Under the pieces are notes generated by a model that saw nothing but the letters and a program-made list of their open reading frames with translations, ran no database searches and was not told where the DNA came from. From Desulfotignum sp. (lineage in GTDB: Bacteria; Desulfobacterota; Desulfobacteria; Desulfobacterales; Desulfobacteraceae): a DNA stretch of 39,539 nt. The stretch spans positions 1 through 39,539 of the forward strand of contig JAABUD010000168.1 of the NCBI GenBank assembly GCA_011389555.1, given 5' to 3'. Both the position numbers and the translations under genes were made by a program. Below are positions 34,728 through 39,539 of the stretch, in pieces; positions within the stretch are counted from its first letter, which is position 1, and each line of letters begins with the position of its first letter.

Positions 34728-35066
34728 ATGAACTGCGACGCATTTTTACAGTGGATGAAAACCCGTACCGGGCAGGGAATGCCGGAAAATCCGGAAGTGA
34801 GGGACCATCTGCGGTCCTGCCCGGCATGCAGACGGATCTTTTCTCTGGATGCCTGCCTGGAAGCCGGCATCCAGCAGGCGTTTACCCCCCACAACCTGCC
34901 GGCGGGCCTGGCTGAAACCATCGATGCCTGTGTGGACCGGTTCCATCAGGCCCCACCACCCATGGATTTGCCGAGACATGCCCGGGAGTCATCCGTGAAA
35001 ACAGATGACCCCGTCCCGCAAAAAGGTGACACCGAAAACACAGGACCTGCAAATCAATCTGTTTAA
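34728..35066 (+). CDS. Soluble zinc anti-sigma factor (ZAS, RsrA-like)
   Basis: 112 residues. It follows the sigma gene directly, in the order usual for ECF/anti-sigma pairs. The zinc pattern is C3 then H27-x3-C31-x2-C34, the ZAS motif of RsrA and ChrR, in which metal-bound thiols can be oxidised to release the sigma factor. There is no transmembrane helix, so it senses a cytoplasmic signal, unlike membrane anti-sigmas. Two extra cysteines (C43 and C68) lie nearby. The C-terminal ~45 residues are polar and low in complexity and lack the cupin domain of ChrR. Redox or thiol sensing is the best inference. Confidence 0.82.
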   Translation: MNCDAFLQWMKTRTGQGMPENPEVRDHLRSCPACRRIFSLDACLEAGIQQAFTPHNLPAGLAETIDACVDRFHQAPPPMDLPRHARESSVKTDDPVPQKGDTENTGPANQSV

Positions 35067-35082
35067 AAAATAACACAGGGCA

Positions 35083-35112
35083 TTGAAATCCGCTGCCACA
35101 ATGTGATATAAA
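35083..35112 (+). promoter_or_regulatory. Candidate sigma70 promoter for the MOSC-YcaO pair
   Basis: TTGAAA (35083-35088), 18 nt, TATAAA (35107-35112): 5/6 and 5/6 of consensus. Transcription would start near 35119, about 36 nt before the GTG at 35155. It separates the MOSC-YcaO pair from the sigma/anti-sigma pair. Confidence 0.55.
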
Positions 35113-35154
35113 TCCATCCGGATCATACCGTAACCTGAAAAAAGAGGGCTCCTT

Positions 35155-35586
35155 GTGAACATCGTCTCCATTGCCGTCAGCAAAAAAAAAGGCACGGTCA
35201 AACAATGTGTCGACCAGGCAGAACTTCTGGAAAATCACGGCATCCAGGGGGATGCCCATGCCGGGGACTGGCACCGGCAGCTCAGTTTTCTGGCATCCGA
35301 AAGTATCGATGCCGTCAGCACCCCGGAATTTGCCTTGAATTTCGGAGATTTTGCCGAAAACATCGCCACCACCGGCATTGACTGGAAATCCCAGGCCATC
35401 GGCCAGAAGGTCCGGCTGGGAGACACGACTTTGGTGGAGATCACCCAGATCGGTAAACAATGCCATAAAAAATGCGCCATCTTTTACCGCACCGGCGACT
35501 GCATCATGCCCAAAGAAGGTGTGTTTGGAAAAATTATCACCGGCGGCACCATCCGGGTGGGCGATGATATAATACTTGTGGAATGA
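35155..35586 (+). CDS. MOSC-domain protein
   Basis: 143 residues starting with GTG at 35155; GAGG lies 7 nt upstream. MOSC is the C-terminal domain of molybdenum cofactor sulfurase. Stand-alone members carry sulfur or bind metal-sulfur species. The typical strands are present: IQGDAHAGDWHRQLSFLA, FAENIATTGIDW, then the conserved cysteines in IGKQCHKKCAIFYRTGDC and PKEGVFGKIITGG. One of these cysteines may carry sulfur. The next gene (YcaO-TPR) could start inside its stop codon or 87 nt later; either way they are co-transcribed. A shared role in sulfur transfer is inference. Confidence 0.9.
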   Translation: MNIVSIAVSKKKGTVKQCVDQAELLENHGIQGDAHAGDWHRQLSFLASESIDAVSTPEFALNFGDFAENIATTGIDWKSQAIGQKVRLGDTTLVEITQIGKQCHKKCAIFYRTGDCIMPKEGVFGKIITGGTIRVGDDIILVE

Positions 35587-35672
35587 CTGATGCCCGGACC
35601 AACCCTGCGCCGGCTTTTGGCAGCCGGCAAACCGATCTGCCCATTCAACCCAGAACTGCGAAAGAGACTTTC

Positions 35673-37406
35673 ATGACGTATACAATCGAACTCAAGGACG
35701 CGGTCAAAGGCTACACCTATGACCAGGACAAAATCATCTCTCCGGAAAAAACCGTGGAACGGTTCAAAAACAAAGCGGACCGGGCCGGACTGGATATTTT
35801 GAACCAGACCCGGCGCATTGACAACGGCCGCCTCGATATCCCGGTGTTTTTCAGTGAATGCGGGGCGTATGCCAGACAGGTCATCGGCACCAACAAACAG
35901 ATGGGAAAAGGCGGGACCCCGGCCCAGGCGGAAGCCAGCGCTGTCATGGAACTGGCGGAGCGGTTCAGTTTTTTTTCCTTTGTCAAAAACCCCACCCGGT
36001 TTTTCGAGGCCCGGCCCAAAGATCTGGGGGAGGAAGCACTTCCCTTTGACCAGATCATCCGATCCGTGCATGATATCGAGGAAGAGGCCCTGAAGGTCAA
36101 GCCCATATTCGACGATCTCACCCTGCAATGGACAAGAGGATACAACCTGACCCTGGGCAGTGAAGTGCTGATCCCGTTCACCTGGTTTTACATGATCAAC
36201 GAATTCAATGGCCCCTGTGCCGGCAACTGCAATGAAGAAGCCCTGATCCAGGGTCTGTGCGAACTGGTGGAGCGGCATACCTCATCACTGGTGAGCCACG
36301 GGAATCTTTCGGTGCCGGGAATCCGCACCGACTCATTCACCGATCCCCTGGTCAAGGAGATGCTGGCCAAATACCAAAAATGCGGGATCCGGGTGCATGC
36401 GTCTGACTTTTCCCTGGACACCGGCATCCCCACCATTGCCGTGCTGGCCTGGGACCCTGCCACATTCCCGGAAAAAAGCGAGATCGTCTGGACCGCCGGC
36501 ACCTCGCCCGACCCCCAGAAAGCCATGAGCCGGGCCCTGACCGAAGTGGCCCAGCTGGCCGGGGATTTCAATTCCGGGTCCAGTTACGAGGCCTCGGGCC
36601 TGCCCAAATTCACCCGCATCGAGGATGCCGCCTTGATCACCCATCCCGACACCATGGTGGACCTGGCCGACCTGCCGGATCTGTCAGATCCCAACATCCG
36701 GGTGGAGGTGGAAAACCTGATTGCTGTGCTTGCAAAGCAACAAAACCAGGTCCTGGCCATTGACACCCGGCATCCGGATCTGGATATCCCGGCCTTTTAC
36801 ACCCTCATCCCGGGGGCTCATTTCCGGGAACGGGCCGTCTCCGCCAGCGTGGGCATGTTCACGGCCCGGCTCATCACAGAGACCCTGGACCCCATCCAGG
36901 CACTGGACCGGCTGGAGGCGCTGGAATCCGCCCTTCCGGACAAATATTACACCCGCTTCTACAAGGGCCTGGTCTACAATGCCATTGGAGAACACCCCAC
37001 GGCCCTGGAGGAATTTGACGCCGCCCTGGACAGAGAACCGGTCCGGCTGAACCTGCCGGACATCTGTTCCCACATGGGGGCCTGCCTCAAGGAGCTGGGG
37101 CAGTATGACCGGGCCGTGGAAATCTGCACCCGGGGCCTGGCCGTGGACGACCAGCGCCCGGACCTGCTCAACACCATGGGGGTGTGCCATTTTCTGCAAA
37201 AACACCACCACAAGGCCATCACCTGTTTTGAACAGGCCCTGGAAATCGACCCGTCCCAGGCCATCAACTATGCCAACATCGGTTCCAACTACCGGGAACT
37301 CGGAGAACCGGCCCTGGCCGTCAAATTCTATGAAATGGCCCTGGAGATCGATCCCACCATTGAATTTGCCAGGGACAACATTCAAAAACTCAAAGGAAAA
37401 AGCTGA
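35673..37406 (+). CDS. ycaO: YcaO-domain protein with C-terminal TPR repeats
   Basis: 577 residues from the ATG at 35673 (AAGAGA about 7 nt before). An in-frame ATG at 35583 overlapping the MOSC stop would add 30 residues without YcaO similarity. The YcaO ATP-binding core carries glutamates in AEASAVMELAERFSFF near 90, in NEEALIQGLCELVERH near 187, and in SRALTEVAQLAGDF near 285. YcaO enzymes use ATP to activate peptide backbone amides for heterocycle or thioamide formation. The C-terminal ~150 residues hold TPR-like repeats (HPTALEEFDAALDREP, HKAITCFEQALEIDPSQA), the same build as E. coli YcaO, which aids RimO in methylthiolation of ribosomal protein S12. No precursor peptide is visible, so an S12-like or other protein target is more likely than RiPP synthesis. 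Confidence 0.92.
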   Translation: MTYTIELKDAVKGYTYDQDKIISPEKTVERFKNKADRAGLDILNQTRRIDNGRLDIPVFFSECGAYARQVIGTNKQMGKGGTPAQAEASAVMELAERFSFFSFVKNPTRFFEARPKDLGEEALPFDQIIRSVHDIEEEALKVKPIFDDLTLQWTRGYNLTLGSEVLIPFTWFYMINEFNGPCAGNCNEEALIQGLCELVERHTSSLVSHGNLSVPGIRTDSFTDPLVKEMLAKYQKCGIRVHASDFSLDTGIPTIAVLAWDPATFPEKSEIVWTAGTSPDPQKAMSRALTEVAQLAGDFNSGSSYEASGLPKFTRIEDAALITHPDTMVDLADLPDLSDPNIRVEVENLIAVLAKQQNQVLAIDTRHPDLDIPAFYTLIPGAHFRERAVSASVGMFTARLITETLDPIQALDRLEALESALPDKYYTRFYKGLVYNAIGEHPTALEEFDAALDREPVRLNLPDICSHMGACLKELGQYDRAVEICTRGLAVDDQRPDLLNTMGVCHFLQKHHHKAITCFEQALEIDPSQAINYANIGSNYRELGEPALAVKFYEMALEIDPTIEFARDNIQKLKGKS

Positions 37407-37490
37407 CCGTCACCCGATACGTCAAATGACTATCGAAATCCATATGCCATGGCGTACCCAAATCCGTGCACCCCGACATGACGATATCAC

Positions 37491-37534
37491 GGTATTTACC
37501 CAAAATGCCACAAGTGGCAAAATGGGTAAATACC
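37491..37534. repeat. 44-bp nearly perfect dyad, possible terminator
   Basis: GGTATTTACCC (37491-37501) pairs with GGGTAAATACC (37524-37534). Inside, GCCAC pairs with GTGGC around an AA centre, with three A-A mismatches between the two stems. GATTTTT follows at once, so on the plus strand this could end transcription 85 bp after the YcaO stop. It could also be an operator. It overlaps the start of a gene remnant. Confidence 0.7.
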
Positions 37535-37665
37535 GATTTTTCGAAAGGTTTTACCCTCCTGAAAGTGGCGCAAAAGCACGGCTGGCCTGAATCTCTGGTT
37601 TGGATACAGAGCCTGGTAAATACCAATGATTTTGACCGGTTCAAGGCTCTTCAATGGGGAATCCC
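37505..37665 (+). pseudogene. Probable remnant of a DNA methyltransferase gene N-terminus
   Basis: The 480-bp stretch 37407-37888 has no intact gene, but this frame reads like protein: WVNTDFSKGFTLLKVAQKHG, then a tryptophan-rich helix and DFDRFKALQWGI. I recall a similar opening (KHGW...VW...RFKxLxWG) in site-specific DNA methyltransferases of this bacterial group. After WGI the usual continuation is lost and the frame turns into proline-rich, unlike sequence ending at 37792. It looks like the first ~55 codons of a gene whose rest was deleted. The family call is from memory and unverified. Confidence 0.4.
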
Positions 37666-37794
37666 CGTCCAACACCCCCCTGGTCCCGCCCACAGGCCAG
37701 AACCGGGTGCATCCCCGGGACCGGAAAAAGTCTGTTGCAACATAATTGCAAGATACTTGAGTTTTGGAGAGATTTATCCTATCACAGGGTGAGC

Positions 37795-37823
37795 TTGGAT
37801 AAACTCAAAAAAAGCATTATTAT
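37795..37823 (+). promoter_or_regulatory. Candidate promoter for the multi-PAS gene
   Basis: TTGGAT (37795-37800), 17 nt, TATTAT (37818-37823): the -10 is 5/6 but the -35 only 3/6. A second option is TTGAGT (37757-37762), 17 nt, TATCAC (37780-37785). The first would give a leader of about 60 nt. Confidence 0.35.
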
Positions 37824-37888
37824 CAGCCAGCAGAAAAAAATCTGTAACATAAACAAATGCACGCTCGGACATTTAAAAAGGGCTTTAT

Positions 37889-39539
37889 ATGACAGCAAAA
37901 CCTTCCTATGAAGAATTGGAAAGACGGATTGAGGAATTAGAGAAAGCCGACAATGTCCGAAATAAGATTAAAAAAGAACTTCAGAAAAGTGAAGCCAGGC
38001 ACAGCAAGATGGTAGCGAACATCGGGGATGTGGTTGTCATAATCGATCAGGAAGGGATCAATAGATATAAAAGCCCGAATATCGAAAAATTATTTGGCTG
38101 GAAACCCGAAGAGGTTTTCGGGGCAAGCACCTGGGACAATGTACATCCCGATGATATTGAATTCACACAGCAGTTTTTTGAAAAGATCATGCTCACGCCA
38201 GATGCCGTCGGAACGATGGAATGCAGATATCGTTGTAAAGATGGCAGCTACAAATGGATAGAATTTTCAGGAAGCAATCTTTTCCATGATCCGGATATAC
38301 AGGGGCTTTTGGGAAATTATCAGGATATAACCGAGCGCAAACAGGCTGAAGCGACGTTGCGGGAGAGCGAAGAGCGGATTCGCACCATTGGAGACAACCT
38401 GCAGGGTGCACAGCTCTACCAACTTCGAGTTGCGCCGGATGGCGGCACTATGTTCACCTATGTGAGCAGCAAGGTGGAGGAACTGTACGAATGCAAACCG
38501 GAGGACGTTCTTAAGGATGCATCGCTCTTGTTCAAACGCGTCCATCCTGCGGATGTGGACGAATGGAAAAAGCTCACCCATAAATCACGAAGGGAATTGA
38601 CCACCTACGACCATACCGTGAGAATAGTGAGGAAATCGGGTGAAATCCGTTGGCACCGAATGATTTCAAAGCCCCGGAAATTGGACGATGGCAGTGTCCT
38701 TTTCGATGGAGTCGAATTAGATGTCACCGAGCCCAAGCGGGCTGAGGAGGCGCTGCGGGAAAGAGAGGAAAAATACCGTCTGCTTTTTAATATGGGTGTG
38801 AATGCCATGTTTTTGGTAGACAACAATACCACCCAAATTTTGGAGTGTAATAATAAAGCTTCCCAATTATTCGGTTATTCCTCCCAAGAACTGTTATCCA
38901 TGAAAATGACTGATCTGTCCACGACACCTGAAGCGACTCGCCGGGCGTGTCAGGAAAATGTATCAAAACAAGAACGGGTCTACCAGACAAAAGATGGAAG
39001 GTTACTATCAGTAGATATCACCTCCGAACATTTCTATCTTGCCAACAGGGCGGTGCACATTTCAGCCATCCGGGATATCACTGATAAAAAGCTTGCGGGA
39101 AAGGCCCTGCGGGAGAAAACCAAATTTTTGCAAAACATTATTGACACTACCTCTGACCTTGTTTCAGTCACCGACATGGAAGGCAACTTCAAATTCATAG
39201 GTTCTTCCCACAGTATCCTGGGATACGATCAGGATTCACTTGTCGGAAGGAATGTCATGGAGCTTGTCCACTCTGATGATTACCAGGAAGTTGCCACCGC
39301 TTTTGCAGAATTTCTGGCCAACAGGGAAGATGGCCGAAAGGTCGAGTACAGATATCTCCGGGCAGATGGAAACTATATATGGTTTGAGACAGTTGGGAAG
39401 TTCATTCTCGATGATGCCGGCAATCCAAAGGAAATCCTGTTCACCTCAAGAGATTTTACGGCACGCAAAAGAGCCGAGGGAGAATTGAAACGGATTGAAT
39501 GGATGCTGTCCAGGAAACCGGTTTCGGACAACGATGCCC
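37889..39539 (+). CDS. Multi-PAS sensor protein, probably a histidine kinase, C-terminus outside window
   Basis: The frame is open from the ATG at 37889 (AAAGGG 6 nt before) to the right edge: 550 codons without a stop. A short coiled coil (SYEELERRIEELEKA) comes first, then four PAS domains: about 36-152 (ends YQDITERKQAE), 162-286 (ends ELDVTEPKRAEEAL), 292-405 (ends IRDITDKKLAGKAL) and 412-530 (ends SRDFTARKRAE). The DIT-x-R/K-K linkers are the usual PAS-to-PAS coils. There is no signal peptide or membrane helix, so it is cytoplasmic. An output domain, probably HisKA/HATPase, must lie further right and is not seen. Codons are more AT-rich than in the genes to the left, which together with the gene remnant suggests a junction or more recent arrival. 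Confidence 0.85.
   Translation, partial: MTAKPSYEELERRIEELEKADNVRNKIKKELQKSEARHSKMVANIGDVVVIIDQEGINRYKSPNIEKLFGWKPEEVFGASTWDNVHPDDIEFTQQFFEKIMLTPDAVGTMECRYRCKDGSYKWIEFSGSNLFHDPDIQGLLGNYQDITERKQAEATLRESEERIRTIGDNLQGAQLYQLRVAPDGGTMFTYVSSKVEELYECKPEDVLKDASLLFKRVHPADVDEWKKLTHKSRRELTTYDHTVRIVRKSGEIRWHRMISKPRKLDDGSVLFDGVELDVTEPKRAEEALREREEKYRLLFNMGVNAMFLVDNNTTQILECNNKASQLFGYSSQELLSMKMTDLSTTPEATRRACQENVSKQERVYQTKDGRLLSVDITSEHFYLANRAVHISAIRDITDKKLAGKALREKTKFLQNIIDTTSDLVSVTDMEGNFKFIGSSHSILGYDQDSLVGRNVMELVHSDDYQEVATAFAEFLANREDGRKVEYRYLRADGNYIWFETVGKFILDDAGNPKEILFTSRDFTARKRAEGELKRIEWMLSRKPVSDNDA

Noticed and set aside
35583-35672. 30 extra N-terminal residues for the YcaO protein from an ATG overlapping the MOSC stop
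   Set aside because: The extension is proline/threonine-rich with no ribosome-binding site; the ATG at 35673 has one and begins the family sequence. Kept as an alternative.
1-39539. tRNA, rRNA, CRISPR arrays and insertion sequences
   Set aside because: I looked for cloverleaf patterns, regularly spaced direct repeats and transposase motifs by eye and found none; a formal scan was not possible.

Overview
The window looks like chromosome of a GC-rich, anaerobic, sulfate-reducer-type deltaproteobacterium (Desulfobacterota, perhaps Desulfobacteraceae). This is inferred from gene content, not from a marker gene: a corrinoid-activating [2Fe-2S]/ASKHA protein, a stand-alone homocysteine methyltransferase domain, a CoA-disulfide-reductase-like flavoprotein, a YcaO-TPR protein, many sensor proteins and a PEP-CTERM-type sugar transferase. 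I saw no rRNA, tRNA, CRISPR array, insertion sequence or phage genes. Coding density is high, and many neighbours overlap by 4 bp (ATGA/TTGA).

Left part, 1-6.7 kb: the 5' end of an efflux adaptor (minus), a long GAPDH and a 1406-residue dikinase-like protein with an unusual domain order (minus, one operon), then a Rossmann-like protein of unknown function (plus) from a divergent promoter. 6.7-13.5 kb: a hybrid histidine kinase and an MscS-type channel (minus) lie divergent from a sugar transferase and a PilZ protein (plus). The kinase N-terminus and the PilZ protein both look able to bind c-di-GMP, which suggests control of exopolysaccharide at the envelope. A fused flavodoxin-like/arsenate-reductase-like protein follows convergently.

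13.8-26.4 kb: a CoA-disulfide-reductase-like enzyme; a minus-strand operon of ogt, a zinc-dependent phospholipase C-like protein and a UMF1-family transporter; a cNMP/CBS/nucleotidyltransferase protein coupled to a DnaQ-like exonuclease; a RACo-like corrinoid activator, preceded by a possible 24-codon leader ORF; cardiolipin synthase; an EEP-family phosphoesterase; a homocysteine methyltransferase; and a CBS-domain protein.

26.6-34.1 kb: a tight plus-strand run of leucyl aminopeptidase, MoxR ATPase, DUF58, TgpA-like transglutaminase, MutY-NUDIX and a cation diffusion facilitator. 34.1-37.4 kb: an ECF sigma factor with a soluble zinc anti-sigma factor, then a MOSC protein coupled to YcaO-TPR. 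37.4-39.5 kb: a non-coding stretch with a 44-bp dyad and a probable DNA-methyltransferase remnant, then a more AT-rich multi-PAS sensor gene that runs off the window.

The best candidates for new biology are the dikinase-like protein with its GAPDH partner, the flavodoxin/phosphatase-like fusion with a lost nucleophile, the putative c-di-GMP circuit, the RsrA-like redox anti-sigma factor, and the MOSC-YcaO pair.
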